64,000 nt of DNA from NCBI RefSeq assembly GCF_002116905.1, contig NZ_CP015118.1, positions 5,332,001-5,396,000 on the forward strand. Direction: 5' to 3'. Below are positions 30,374-39,616 of this stretch, one piece after another. The stretch is from Piscinibacter gummiphilus (lineage in GTDB: Bacteria; Pseudomonadota; Gammaproteobacteria; Burkholderiales; Burkholderiaceae_C). A program made the position numbers and the translations under genes. How positions within the stretch are numbered: position 1 is the first letter of the stretch; each line of letters opens with the position of its first letter. The notes below the pieces were generated by a model. That model was not told the DNA's origin and did no database searches. It worked only from the letters and a program-made list of their open reading frames with translations.

Positions 30374-31459
30374 ATGAAACCGTCCCTCCGCCAACAATTC
30401 GAGCGCCTCGGCCTGCGTCTGAACGAACTGGACGCCACGCTGGCCGACCCGTCCATCGTCAGCGACATGAACCGCTTCCGCAGCCTCACCCGCGAACACG
30501 CGGAGGTGGGCGGCGTGATGGCGACGTTCCGGCAGTACGAGCAGCGCGAACGCGACCTCGCCGCGGCGCGCGAGATGCTGGCCGACCCCGACTTCGCCGA
30601 GATGGCCCGCGAGGAGATCACCGGCGCCGAGGCCGACCTCGAACGCCTGCACCTGGCGCTGCAGACGGCGCTGCTGCCGCGCGACCCCGACGACGGGCGC
30701 AACGCCTTCGTGGAAATCCGCGCCGGCACGGGTGGCGACGAATCGGCGCTGTTCGCCGCGGACCTGCTGCGCATGTACCTGCGCTACGCGGAGCGCCAGG
30801 GGTGGCGCACCGAGCTGATGTCCGAGAGCACGTCCGACCTGGGCGGCTACAAGGAGGCGGTGGTGCGGGTCGAGGGCGACGATGTCTACGCCAAGCTGCG
30901 CTTCGAGTCGGGCGGCCACCGCGTGCAGCGCGTGCCGGTCACCGAGACGCAGGGCCGCATCCACACCAGCGCCTGCACGGTGGCCGTGATGCCCGAGCCC
31001 GACGAGGCCGAGGAGGTGCAGCTGAACCCGGCCGACCTGCGCATCGACACCTTCCGGGCGAGCGGCGCCGGCGGCCAGCACGTCAACAAGACCGACAGCG
31101 CGATCCGCATCACCCACCTGCCCACCGGCATCGTGGCCGAGTGCCAGGACGACCGCTCCCAGCACCGCAACAAGGCGAAGGCCATGGCCGTGCTGGCCGC
31201 CCGCCTGCGCGAGAAGGACCGCAGCGAACGGGCCGCGAAGGAGGCCGCCACCCGCAAGGGCCTGATCGGCAGCGGCGACCGCAGCGACCGCATCCGCACC
31301 TACAACTTCCCGCAGGGCCGGCTCACCGACCACCGCATCAACCTGACGCTCTACAAGCTCGGCGCCATCATGGAAGGCGACCTCGACGACGTGTTGGCCG
31401 CGTTGCAGGCGGAACGGGCGGCGCAGCAACTGGCCGAGCTGGAAGGGCGCGGGGCATGA
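30374..31459 (+). CDS. prfA: Peptide chain release factor 1
   Basis: 361 residues. Reads UAA and UAG stop codons. The codon-recognition PxT motif appears as RVPVTETQGR. The peptidyl-hydrolysis motif is G233-G234-Q235 within RASGAGGQHVNKTDSAIR; Q235 is the methylation target of PrmC, encoded next. Start ATG 30374 gives MKPSLRQQFERLGLRLNELDATL, the usual N-terminus. Its stop overlaps the prmC start by four bases. Confidence 0.97.
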   Translation: MKPSLRQQFERLGLRLNELDATLADPSIVSDMNRFRSLTREHAEVGGVMATFRQYEQRERDLAAAREMLADPDFAEMAREEITGAEADLERLHLALQTALLPRDPDDGRNAFVEIRAGTGGDESALFAADLLRMYLRYAERQGWRTELMSESTSDLGGYKEAVVRVEGDDVYAKLRFESGGHRVQRVPVTETQGRIHTSACTVAVMPEPDEAEEVQLNPADLRIDTFRASGAGGQHVNKTDSAIRITHLPTGIVAECQDDRSQHRNKAKAMAVLAARLREKDRSERAAKEAATRKGLIGSGDRSDRIRTYNFPQGRLTDHRINLTLYKLGAIMEGDLDDVLAALQAERAAQQLAELEGRGA

Positions 31460-32289
31460 CCACGACCGTCGACGCCGCCCTGCGCGCCGCCGCCGCGGCC
31501 GGGGTCGACCGGCTGGACGCCCAGCTGCTGCTGGCCGAGGTGCTCGGGCAGTCGCGCACCTGGCTGTTCGCCCACGGGGACGACGCCGTGCCGCCCGCGG
31601 CCCTCGCCCGCTTCCAGGACTGGGCGGGCCGCCGAGCCGCTGGCGAACCGTTCGCCTACCTCGTGGGCCGCAAGGAGTTCCACGGGCTGCTGCTGGACGT
31701 GTCCCCCGCCGTGCTGGTGCCCCGGCCGGACACCGAGACGCTGGTGGCCTGGGCCCTGGAGCGGATCCGCGAGCTCCCGGCCGCGCGCGTCGCGGACCTG
31801 GGCACCGGCAGCGGCGCCATCGCCCTGGCGCTGAAACACAGCGAGGCCGGCGCTCACATCACCGCCACCGACGTCAGCCCGGACGCCCTCGCCGTGGCCC
31901 AGGGCAACGCCCGGCGCCTGGCGCTCGACGTCGAGTTCCTGGCCGGCCCGTGGTGGACACCGCTCGCCGGGCGCCGCTTCCACGTCGTCGCCAGCAACCC
32001 GCCCTACATCGCCGGCAACGACCACCACCTCGCCGCCCTCGCCCACGAGCCCCGCCTGGCACTGACCCCCGAGGGCGACGGCCTGCGGTCCCTGCGCGAG
32101 ATCATCGACGGCGCACCCGCTCACCTGGAACCCGGGGGCTGGCTGCTGCTCGAACACGGGCACGACCAGGCCGCGGCCGTGGCGCAGTTGCTCGCGGGCC
32201 GGGGATTCACCGACGTGAGCACCCGCCACGACCTGGGCGGCAATGCCCGGTGCACCGGAGGGCGTTGCGCCAAAGCCGCATCCGGCTGA
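31456..32289 (+). CDS. prmC: Peptide chain release factor N5-glutamine methyltransferase
   Basis: 277 residues. An SAM-dependent enzyme that methylates the GGQ glutamine of release factors. The N-terminal helical domain recognises the factor. Motif I is VADLGTGSGAIALALK and the catalytic N181-P-P-Y184 binds the glutamine side chain. ATGA overlap with prfA keeps enzyme and substrate co-expressed. C-terminal GGNARCTGGRCAKAASG is slightly longer than usual. Confidence 0.96.
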   Translation: MTTTVDAALRAAAAAGVDRLDAQLLLAEVLGQSRTWLFAHGDDAVPPAALARFQDWAGRRAAGEPFAYLVGRKEFHGLLLDVSPAVLVPRPDTETLVAWALERIRELPAARVADLGTGSGAIALALKHSEAGAHITATDVSPDALAVAQGNARRLALDVEFLAGPWWTPLAGRRFHVVASNPPYIAGNDHHLAALAHEPRLALTPEGDGLRSLREIIDGAPAHLEPGGWLLLEHGHDQAAAVAQLLAGRGFTDVSTRHDLGGNARCTGGRCAKAASG

Positions 32290-32462
32290 GCTTTCCGGGA
32301 AATCCGCACGTCAAGCGGGCCGCCCCCCTCGTCCGGATGGCCGAAGGAAGCAGTCAGTGACACACAACCGGATTCTTCCGGCGTAGGATTCATTCCATGG
32401 GGCCGAGGTCCTACCCGGACACCGTTCCCTGATTCCACAAGAAGACTTCTGAAGAGTTCATC

Positions 32463-33110
32463 ATGCGCAAAGCCTTGCTGACCGTTGCGTTCTGTACCTT
32501 GTCCTCCGCCGGCACGGCCGCGTGGGCGCAGGCCGACACCCTCGGGGCCAACGCAACCGCGCAAGGCGCCTCCGCGCCGCTGTCCCAGCTCAGCTGGGGC
32601 CGCCTGCAAGGCCGGGTGGCCTTCGCCACCACCGCCACGCCCCTGCGTGCCGACTACCTGGGCAACGACTCCGCCTTCAAGGTCAGCAGCCTGAGCCTGA
32701 TGGGCGACTACTACCTGCGCCCCTCCCTGAGCCAGCTCACCCTCGGCGGCCTGCGCGCCACCAGCGGCGTCGTGTTCGGCCAACGTTCCTCGCTGTGGGG
32801 CGTGTCCAGCACCAGCATCGGCCCGCTGAACGTCGACCGCCGCAGCTACAGCGCCGACCCGTACAACAGCAGCGTCGTCCCCGAACACACCACCACGCCG
32901 TACTTCGGCATCGGTTACTCCAACACCGGCAGCGCGTTCGGCAAGAGCGCCAACTGGGGCTTCTCGGCCGACCTCGGCCTGATGTCCCTCAGCCCGGGCA
33001 ACATCGGCCGCATCGGCAAGGTCTTCTCGGGGTCGCAGAACCTCGACGACATGGTGCGCGACCTGCGCCTGTCGCCGGTGCTGCAGCTCGGTTTCACCTA
33101 CTCCTTCTGA
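32463..33110 (+). CDS. Outer-membrane beta-barrel-type protein of unknown function
   Basis: 215 residues. Signal peptide MRKALLTVAFCTLSSAGTAAWAQA. The mature protein alternates short amphipathic beta strands (GRLQGRVAFATTA, SLSLMGDYYLRP, LGGLRATSGVVFGQ, PYFGIGYSNTG, NWGFSADLGLMSL) and ends LQLGFTYSF, with the C-terminal phenylalanine required by the BAM machinery. Probably an eight-stranded barrel. Inserted between prmC and grxD, genes that usually adjoin in related bacteria, and set off by 173- and 103-base gaps. Function unknown. Confidence 0.8.
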   Translation: MRKALLTVAFCTLSSAGTAAWAQADTLGANATAQGASAPLSQLSWGRLQGRVAFATTATPLRADYLGNDSAFKVSSLSLMGDYYLRPSLSQLTLGGLRATSGVVFGQRSSLWGVSSTSIGPLNVDRRSYSADPYNSSVVPEHTTTPYFGIGYSNTGSAFGKSANWGFSADLGLMSLSPGNIGRIGKVFSGSQNLDDMVRDLRLSPVLQLGFTYSF

Positions 33111-33213
33111 TCCCCGGCAAAAGGGCATCCGTGCGGCCGCCTCGGCCGGGCGTGGCAATGCCTTATCCTTGCGGGTTCCAACACGTTTCACCCGGCACGG
33201 CCGGACACCGATC

Positions 33214-33534
33214 ATGAGCGACGTTCAACAACGCATCGACGGCCTCGTCAAAGGCAACCGCGTGGTGCTTTTCATGAAGGGCACGGCCCAGTTCCCGATG
33301 TGCGGCTTCTCCGGCCGCGCGGTGCAGATCCTCAAGGCCTGCGGCGTGTCCGACCTCAAGACGGTCAACGTGCTCGAGGACCCGGAAGTGCGCCAGGGCA
33401 TCAAGGACTACGCCAACTGGCCCACCATCCCCCAGCTCTACGTCGACGGCGAGTTCGTCGGCGGCTCGGACATCATGATGGAGATGTACGAGGCCGGTGA
33501 GCTGCAGCAGGTGCTGGGCACCAAGACGGCCTGA
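33214..33534 (+). CDS. grxD: Monothiol glutaredoxin, Grx4/GrxD type
   Basis: 106 residues. The monothiol active site C30-G-F-S33 (FPMCGFSGRAVQIL) binds a glutathione-ligated [2Fe-2S] cluster for delivery to iron-sulfur targets. FMKGTAQFP, WPTIPQLYVDGEFVGGSDIMMEM are the other family signatures. ATG 33214 gives the standard MSDVQQRID start. ubiX begins seven bases after the stop. Confidence 0.97.
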   Translation: MSDVQQRIDGLVKGNRVVLFMKGTAQFPMCGFSGRAVQILKACGVSDLKTVNVLEDPEVRQGIKDYANWPTIPQLYVDGEFVGGSDIMMEMYEAGELQQVLGTKTA

Positions 33535-33541
33535 CGCGGCC

Positions 33542-34123
33542 ATGACGCAATCGCCGGTCCGGCCCGCCCGGGTGGTGGTCGGCATCACCGGCGCGACGGG
33601 GGCGGTGTACGGCGTGCGCCTGCTCGAACGCCTGCGGGCCGCAGGCGCCGAATCCCACCTCGTCGTGAGCCCGGCCGGTGTGCTCAACGTGTTTCACGAA
33701 CTGGGCCTCGACCGCGGCGCGCTGGAGGCCCTGGCCCACACCGCCTACAACCCGGGCGACGTGGGCGCCGCCATCGCGAGCGGCTCGTTCGCCACGGATG
33801 CAATGGTCATCGCGCCCTGCTCCATGAAGACGCTGGCCTCGGTGGCCCACGGGCTGTCCGACAACCTGCTGAGCCGCGCGGCCGACGTCACGCTGAAGGA
33901 ACGCCGCCGCCTCGTGATGATGGTGCGCGAAACCCCCTTCAACCTCGCCCACCTGCGCAACATGACGGCCGTCACCGAGATGGGTGCCGTGGTGTTTCCG
34001 CCGCTTCCGGCGTTCTATCACCGGCCGCAGTCCATCGACGAGATGGTCGATGACACGGTGGAGCGGGTGCTGGCGCTGCTCGGGGTGTCGGCTGCGGCGC
34101 CGAAGTCCTGGAACGGGCTCTGA
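33542..34123 (+). CDS. ubiX: Flavin prenyltransferase UbiX
   Basis: 193 residues. Makes prenylated FMN, the cofactor of UbiD-type decarboxylases in ubiquinone synthesis. RVVVGITGATGAVYGVRLLE is the flavin-binding start, then APCSMKTLASVAHGLSDNLLSRAADVTLKERRRLVMMVRETPFNLAHL, the highly conserved active-site stretch. Follows grxD closely; converges on the lytic transglycosylase, with one base between stop codons. Confidence 0.96.
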   Translation: MTQSPVRPARVVVGITGATGAVYGVRLLERLRAAGAESHLVVSPAGVLNVFHELGLDRGALEALAHTAYNPGDVGAAIASGSFATDAMVIAPCSMKTLASVAHGLSDNLLSRAADVTLKERRRLVMMVRETPFNLAHLRNMTAVTEMGAVVFPPLPAFYHRPQSIDEMVDDTVERVLALLGVSAAAPKSWNGL

Positions 34124-34124
34124 C

Positions 34125-34775
34125 TCAGGCCGCGGGGTTGTAGTCCCAGGCCTTCTTGGCGCCGAACACCAGGTTCGGGTACTCGGGCTTCCCCCGGCTG
34201 CCGTTGTACCGCCCGAGCGCCATGTACATGTCCCCGCGCTCCCGGTCGAGGTAGTGCCGCAGGATCACGCAACCGAAGCGCAGGTTGGTCTGCATGTGGA
34301 ACAGCCGGGCCGGTTCACCGTCGCCGATCAGGCGCGCCCAGAACGGCATCACCTGGGTGTACCCGCGGGCGCCCGCGATGCTGATGGCGTACTTGCGGAA
34401 GCCGCTCTCGACCTGGATCAGGCCGAGGAACAACGCGGTGTCGAGGCCCGCGCGCTTGGTCTCGTAGTAGACCGTCTCGAGGAACTCCACCCGCGTGACG
34501 TGCTCGGCCTTGCGGCGCTTGAGCCGGTTGCTCATCTCGCCCAGCCAGCGCAGGTACGCGATGCGCGCCTCGACGTTGTCGAAGGTGGGCTTCGGGGGCG
34601 CGTTGTTCGCGATGGCAGCCGACAGCACCGAACGCACCGCGTCGGCGAGCGGTTCCTCGGCCTGGCGGCCGGCGAGCGCCACGCCGGGCGCGAGGGACAG
34701 CGACGGGGCCGCGAGGGCCGCCAGCGCCAGCTGCCGCCTCGTGAGACCCGAGGCGGCGGGACTCACCGGGCTCAT
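34125..34775 (-). CDS. Lytic transglycosylase (SLT domain) with Tat-type signal
   Basis: 216 residues. SGLTRRQLALAALAAPSLSLAPGVALA is a twin-arginine signal, so the protein is probably exported folded. The SLT core contains LIQVESGFRKYAISIAGARGYTQVMPFW; E123 is the catalytic acid, and GYTQVM and AIARYNG-like ALGRYNGS complete the family pattern. It cleaves peptidoglycan glycan strands to anhydro-muropeptides. Its ATG overlaps the proS stop by four bases, an unusual pairing. Confidence 0.92.
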   Translation of the reverse strand: MSPVSPAASGLTRRQLALAALAAPSLSLAPGVALAGRQAEEPLADAVRSVLSAAIANNAPPKPTFDNVEARIAYLRWLGEMSNRLKRRKAEHVTRVEFLETVYYETKRAGLDTALFLGLIQVESGFRKYAISIAGARGYTQVMPFWARLIGDGEPARLFHMQTNLRFGCVILRHYLDRERGDMYMALGRYNGSRGKPEYPNLVFGAKKAWDYNPAA

Positions 34776-36517
34776 CGTCCGAGCTTGGCCTTCACGAAGT
34801 CCACGATGCCGGCGAGCGGCACGGACTCGGCCTGCGCGTCGCGGCGGCCCTGGTACTCGACCTGGCCGTCCTTCAGGCCGCGGTCGCCCAGCACCACGCG
34901 GTGCGGCACACCCACGAGCTCCCAGTCGGCAAACATCGCACCCGGGCGTTCGCCCCGGTTGTCGAGGATCACGTCCACGCCCAGGGCCTGCAGTTCGCCG
35001 TACAGCTTGTCGGCGGCGGCCTGCACGTCGGCCGAGCGGTCGTAGCCGATGGGGCACAGCACGAGCTCGAACGGTGCCATGGCCGCCGGCCAGATGATGC
35101 CACGCTCGTCGTTGTTCTGCTCGATGGCCGCGCCCAGGATGCGCGTGACGCCGATGCCGTAGCAGCCCATCTCCATCAGCTGCGGCTTGCCGTTCTCGTC
35201 GAGGTACGTGGCGTTCAGCGGCTTCGAGTACACGGTGCCGAGGTTGAACACGTGGCCCACCTCGATGCCGCGCTGGATCGCGAGCACGCCCTTGCCGTCC
35301 GGCGACGGGTCGCCCTCGACGACGTTGCGCAGGTCGGCGACGAGGTCGGGTTCGGGCAGGTCGCGGCCCCAGTTCACGCCGGTGATGTGGAAATCGACCT
35401 CGTTGGCGCCGACGACGAAGTCGCTCATGTTCGCCACGGTGCGGTCGGCCACGATCTTCACCGGCTGCTTCAGCCCCACGGGGCCGAGGTAACCCGGCTT
35501 GGTGCCGAAGTGGCTCTCGATCTCGCCGACGGTGGCGAAGCGGAAGCCCTGGTTCAGGCCCGGCACCTTGTTCGCCTTGACCTCGTTCAGGTCGTGGTCG
35601 CCGCGCACGAGCAGCAGCCACACCGTGGTCTTCGTGACATCGCCCGCCTCGGTCTTCTCGTCGGTGGCCAGCACCAGCGACTTCACCGTGCGCTCCAGCG
35701 GGATCGACAGCAGCTGCGCCACGTCGGCGCACGTGCTCTTGCCCGGCGTGGGCGTCTTCACGAGGGCCTGCGTGGCCGCGCCGCGCGTGGCGATCAGCGG
35801 CAGCGCCTCGGCCAGCTCGATGTTGGCGGCGTAGTCGGACGTGGGGCAGTACACGAGCGCGTCTTCACCGGTGTCGGCGATGACCTGGAACTCGTGCGAC
35901 AGCGCGCCACCGATGGCGCCCGTGTCGGCGGCCACCGCACGGTAGGTCAGGCCCAGGCGCTCGAAGATGCGGCAGTACGCGGCGTACATGGCCTCGTAGC
36001 TCTTCACCGCGGCCTCGGCGTTGCGGTCGAAGGAGTACGCGTCCTTCATCGTGAACTCGCGGCCGCGCATCACGCCGAAACGCGGACGGCGCTCGTCGCG
36101 GAACTTCGTCTGGATGTGGAAGAAGTTGCGCGGCAGCTGGCGGTAGCTGCGCAGCTCCTGGCGGGCGATGTCGGTGATGACCTCTTCGCTGGTGGGCTGC
36201 AGGATGAAGTCGCGGTCATGGCGGTCCTTGACGCGCAGCATCTCCGGGCCCATCTTGTCCCAGCGGCCGGACTCCTGCCACAGCTCGGCGGGCTGCACCA
36301 CGGGCATCAGCAGCTCGACGGCACCGGCACGCACCATCTCCTCGCGGATCACGTTCTCGACCTTGCGGATCACCCGAAGCCCGATCGGCATGTAGGTGTA
36401 GATGCCCGCCCCGAGGCGCTTGATGTACCCGGCGCGCATCATCAGCTTCTGGCTGACGACCTCGGCCTCGGCAGGGGCTTCCTTCAGGGTGGAGATGAAA
36501 AACTGGGACGCTTTCAT
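34772..36517 (-). CDS. proS: Prolyl-tRNA synthetase
   Basis: 581 residues, close to the bacterial-type enzyme (572 in E. coli). MKASQFFISTLKEAPAEAEVVSQKLM is the standard start. Class II motifs include RAGYIKRLGAGIYTYMPIGLRV, FRDERRPRFGVMRGREFTMKDAYSF and GIGVTRILGAAIEQNNDERGIIWP. The inserted editing domain (about 230-390), which hydrolyses Ala-tRNA(Pro), is present (DVAQLLSIPLERTVKSLVL). C-terminal anticodon-binding domain about 470-565. Divergent from rppH. Confidence 0.97.
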   Translation of the reverse strand: MKASQFFISTLKEAPAEAEVVSQKLMMRAGYIKRLGAGIYTYMPIGLRVIRKVENVIREEMVRAGAVELLMPVVQPAELWQESGRWDKMGPEMLRVKDRHDRDFILQPTSEEVITDIARQELRSYRQLPRNFFHIQTKFRDERRPRFGVMRGREFTMKDAYSFDRNAEAAVKSYEAMYAAYCRIFERLGLTYRAVAADTGAIGGALSHEFQVIADTGEDALVYCPTSDYAANIELAEALPLIATRGAATQALVKTPTPGKSTCADVAQLLSIPLERTVKSLVLATDEKTEAGDVTKTTVWLLLVRGDHDLNEVKANKVPGLNQGFRFATVGEIESHFGTKPGYLGPVGLKQPVKIVADRTVANMSDFVVGANEVDFHITGVNWGRDLPEPDLVADLRNVVEGDPSPDGKGVLAIQRGIEVGHVFNLGTVYSKPLNATYLDENGKPQLMEMGCYGIGVTRILGAAIEQNNDERGIIWPAAMAPFELVLCPIGYDRSADVQAAADKLYGELQALGVDVILDNRGERPGAMFADWELVGVPHRVVLGDRGLKDGQVEYQGRRDAQAESVPLAGIVDFVKAKLGR

Positions 36518-36592
36518 GGGCAGCAGTTGGGCGGTGAGGGCGGAGGATCAGCGGGGGGGAACGGCGGAGAATCGGAGCGGGATTCTGCGGGG

Positions 36593-36620
36593 TTGATTCC
36601 CGTCATCCCGGTGCAATAAT
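36593..36620 (+). promoter_or_regulatory. Sigma-70 promoter candidate for rppH
   Basis: TTGATT (36593-36598), 16 bases, AATAAT (36615-36620). Predicted start near 36627, leaving a leader of about 23 bases with GAGG seven bases before the ATG at 36650. Confidence 0.45.
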
Positions 36621-36649
36621 GATTTCAACTAGAGATTTCGAGGTTGATT

Positions 36650-37303
36650 ATGCTCGACAGGGATGGGTTCAGACCCAACGTCGGCATCATCCTGCTCAAC
36701 CCCCGTAACCAAGTGTTCTGGGGCAAGCGCATCCGCACCCACTCCTGGCAGTTCCCGCAGGGGGGCATCAAGTACGGCGAGACGCCCGAGCAGGCGATGT
36801 TCCGCGAGCTCCACGAGGAGGTGGGGCTCTTGCCCGACCACGTCCGCATCGTGGCGCGCACGCGCGACTGGCTGCGGTACGAGGTGCCCGACCACTTCAT
36901 CCGCCGCGACGCCCGGGGTCACTACCGCGGCCAGAAGCAGATCTGGTTCCTGTTGCAGCTCGTGGGCCGCGACAGCGACATGAACCTGCGCGCCAGCGAC
37001 CACCCCGAGTTCGACGCCTGGCGCTGGAACGAGTACTGGGTGCCGCTCGAGTGGGTCATCGAGTTCAAGCGCGAGGTCTACCAGATGGCCCTCACCGAAC
37101 TCGCGCGCTTCCTGCCGCGCAGCAACCACCACAACCGCTACCTGCGGTCGGGCATGCGCACGCACCACCGCGACGAAGGGCACGACGACCGGCACGACGA
37201 CCGGCACGAAGAACAGGCGCCGCCGCCACTGCACGCCGGGCCGGTGGAGCCCGACGAGGCCGACAACGCGCAGGCGCCGGCGCCCAAGGATCCCGAGACC
37301 TGA
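36650..37303 (+). CDS. rppH: RNA pyrophosphohydrolase RppH
   Basis: 217 residues. Removes pyrophosphate from 5'-triphosphate mRNA, starting RNase E-dependent decay. MLDRDGFRPNVGIILLN start; Nudix box GGIKYGETPEQAMFRELHEEVGL-region at 38-60 with E53, E56 and E57 as metal ligands. A C-terminal extension of about 55 residues rich in His/Asp/Arg then Pro/Ala (RDEGHDDRHDDRHEEQ) goes beyond the E. coli enzyme (176) and includes an exact duplicated DDRH unit. ATG 36650 is preferred over the TTG at 36644 because of GAGG spacing. Confidence 0.94.
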   Translation: MLDRDGFRPNVGIILLNPRNQVFWGKRIRTHSWQFPQGGIKYGETPEQAMFRELHEEVGLLPDHVRIVARTRDWLRYEVPDHFIRRDARGHYRGQKQIWFLLQLVGRDSDMNLRASDHPEFDAWRWNEYWVPLEWVIEFKREVYQMALTELARFLPRSNHHNRYLRSGMRTHHRDEGHDDRHDDRHEEQAPPPLHAGPVEPDEADNAQAPAPKDPET

Positions 37304-37327
37304 CCCGGCCCGGGACCGGCCTGGTCC

Positions 37328-38446
37328 TCAGCTGAGGATCAGGTTGTCCCGGTGGATCATCTCGTGCTCGAGCGTGAAGCCGAGCAGGCGCTCGAACTCC
37401 GACGAGGGCTTGCGTGCGATGAGACGCGCTTCCGCGGCGGAGTAGTTCGCGAGGCCCCGGGCGATCTCGACGCCGGCACCGTTGCGCACGGCGATCACGT
37501 CGCCCCGCACGAACTCGCCGATCACCTCGACCATGCCGATGGGCAGCAGGCTCTTGCCGTCGTCGCGCAGCTTCGACACCGCGCCATCGTCCACCACCAC
37601 GGCGCCGCGCATCTTCAGGTGGTCGGCCATCCACTGCTTGCGGGCGGCCATCTTCGCCGTGCTGGCGGTGAGCGCCGTGCCGATGGCCTCGCCTGCAGCC
37701 AGCCGCAGCAGCACGTCGGTCTCGCGGCCCCAGGCGATCACCGTGGAGGCACCGCTGCGCGCGGCGCGCTTGGCGGCGAGGATCTTCGTGATCATTCCGC
37801 CGCTGCCGATGGCCGAGCCCACGCCGCCGGCCATCTGCTCGAGCTCGGGCGTGCCGGCCTCGGCCACGTCGATGAACTTCGCGTCGGGGTTCTTGCGCGG
37901 GTCGGCCGAGTACAGGCCGCGCTGGTCGGTGAGGATGACGAGGGCGTCGGCCTCGATCAGGTTCGCCACGAGCGCGCCGAGCGTGTCGTTGTCGCCGAAC
38001 TTGATCTCGTCGGTGACGACGGTGTCGTTCTCGTTGATGACCGGCACCACGTTCAGGCGCAGCAGCGCCAGCAGCGTCGAGCGGGCGTTGAGGTAGCGCT
38101 CGCGGTCGGCGAGGTCGGCGTGCGTGAGCAGCACCTGGGCGCTGCCCATGCCGTACGCGCGCAGCTGCGTTTCGTAGATCTGCGCGAGGCCCATCTGGCC
38201 CACCGCGGCGGCGGCCTGCAGCTCGTGGATCTCCTTCGGGCGCGTGCGCCACCCGAGGCGCTTCATGCCCTCGGCGATGGCACCGCTCGACACCATCACC
38301 ACCTCCCGGCCCTCGGCGGCCAGCGCCGCCATCTGGCGGCACCAGTTGCCCACGGCCTCGGCGTCGATGCCGCGACCCTCGTTGGTCACGAGGCTCGAAC
38401 CCACCTTCACGACGATGCGTCGTGCGTTCTTGAGCACGTCACTCAT
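37328..38446 (-). CDS. proB: Glutamate 5-kinase
   Basis: 372 residues. Phosphorylates glutamate in the first, proline-inhibited step of proline synthesis. RIVVKVGSSLVTNEG start of the amino-acid kinase domain, VVMVSSGAIAEGMKRLG, PVINENDTVVTDEIKFGDNDTLGALVA. A C-terminal PUA domain (about 280-365) is present. Its start overlaps the obgE end by eight bases, so it is last in the rplU-rpmA-obgE-proB block. No proA is adjacent. Confidence 0.96.
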   Translation of the reverse strand: MSDVLKNARRIVVKVGSSLVTNEGRGIDAEAVGNWCRQMAALAAEGREVVMVSSGAIAEGMKRLGWRTRPKEIHELQAAAAVGQMGLAQIYETQLRAYGMGSAQVLLTHADLADRERYLNARSTLLALLRLNVVPVINENDTVVTDEIKFGDNDTLGALVANLIEADALVILTDQRGLYSADPRKNPDAKFIDVAEAGTPELEQMAGGVGSAIGSGGMITKILAAKRAARSGASTVIAWGRETDVLLRLAAGEAIGTALTASTAKMAARKQWMADHLKMRGAVVVDDGAVSKLRDDGKSLLPIGMVEVIGEFVRGDVIAVRNGAGVEIARGLANYSAAEARLIARKPSSEFERLLGFTLEHEMIHRDNLILS

Positions 38447-39524
38447 GAGACGACGAGGGCTGTTGGGCTTCGGCCTTGTCGAAACGGGGGTCCGGATCGT
38501 CCGGCACCACGTTCTTCAGCTTCGACACGTGTTCGTAGATCGCGTGCACGAGGCCTTCGCAGCCCTCGCGCGTCAGCGCGGAGATCTGGAACACCGGGCC
38601 CTTCCACTTGAAGCGCTTGACGAAGTCCTTCACGCGCTTCTCGCGTTCGTCCTCCGGCACCATGTCGAGCTTGTTCAGCACGAGCCAGCGCGGCTTCTCG
38701 TAGAGCTCGTCGTCGTACTTCTTCAGTTCGGCCACGATGGCCTTCGCCTGGGCGACCGGGTCGATGCTTTCGTCGAACGGGGCCATGTCGACGAGGTGCA
38801 GCAGCAGGTGCGTGCGCTGCAGGTGGCGCAGGAAGAGGTGGCCGAGGCCGGCCCCTTCGGACGCGCCCTCGATCAGGCCGGGAATGTCGGCCACGACGAA
38901 GCTCTGCTCGGCCTGCACGCGCACCACGCCCAGGTTCGGGTGCAGCGTGGTGAAGGGATAGTCGGCGATCTTCGGGCGGGCATTCGAGATGGCCGCGATC
39001 AGCGTCGACTTGCCCGCGTTGGGCATGCCCAGCAGGCCCACGTCGGCCAGCACGCGCATCTCGAGCTTGAGCTTGAAGGCCTGGCCGGGCCAGCCGGGGG
39101 TCTTCTGGCGCGGCGCGCGGTTCGTGCTCGTCTTGAAGTGCATGTTGCCGAAGCCGCCGTCACCGCCCTTGGCGATCAGGATCTTCTCGTCCGGCACCAG
39201 CAGCTCGGCGATCACGTTGCCAGTCTCGACGTCGGTGATGATCGTGCCCATCGGCATGCGCAGCACGATGTCTTCCGCGGCGGCGCCGAACTGGTCGGAG
39301 CCACGGCCGTTCTCGCCGCGGCGTGCCTCGTGGCGGCGGGCGTAGCGGTAGTCGATCAGGGTGTTGAGGTTGCGGTCGCCCATGGCGTACACGCTGCCGC
39401 CCTTGCCGCCGTCGCCCCCGTTCGGGCCGCCGAACGGGAGGAACTTCTCGCGGCGGAAGCTCATGCAGCCGTTGCCGCCGTCGCCTGCCACGACATCGAT
39501 GGTGGCTTCGTCAACGAATTTCAT
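38439..39524 (-). CDS. obgE: Obg/CgtA GTPase
   Basis: 361 residues. A ribosome-associated GTPase acting in 50S assembly and stress control. The glycine-rich Obg fold is at 1-158 (MKFVDEATIDVVAGDGGNG, GPNGGDGGKGGSVY). The G1 P-loop GMPNAGKST is at 166-174, G3 is DIPGLIEGASEG and G4 is NKLD. ATG 39524 gives the canonical MKFVDEA start; the frame is open further upstream but without support. The variable C-terminal tail is short and acidic/serine-rich. An intrinsic terminator separates it from rpmA upstream. Confidence 0.97.
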   Translation of the reverse strand: MKFVDEATIDVVAGDGGNGCMSFRREKFLPFGGPNGGDGGKGGSVYAMGDRNLNTLIDYRYARRHEARRGENGRGSDQFGAAAEDIVLRMPMGTIITDVETGNVIAELLVPDEKILIAKGGDGGFGNMHFKTSTNRAPRQKTPGWPGQAFKLKLEMRVLADVGLLGMPNAGKSTLIAAISNARPKIADYPFTTLHPNLGVVRVQAEQSFVVADIPGLIEGASEGAGLGHLFLRHLQRTHLLLHLVDMAPFDESIDPVAQAKAIVAELKKYDDELYEKPRWLVLNKLDMVPEDEREKRVKDFVKRFKWKGPVFQISALTREGCEGLVHAIYEHVSKLKNVVPDDPDPRFDKAEAQQPSSSHE

Positions 39525-39616
39525 GGTGTGTCCTGACGGACACCCAGGGCATCCGTTCGATTTGAGGGACTCGGTCGCGAATGGTAAGCGACCGGCCCGG
39601 TCCTGATTCCTCGGCC

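Noticed and set aside
32340..32400. Promoter-like GTGACA and TAGGAT before the barrel gene
   Set aside because: Spacing of about 21 bases is too long for sigma-70.
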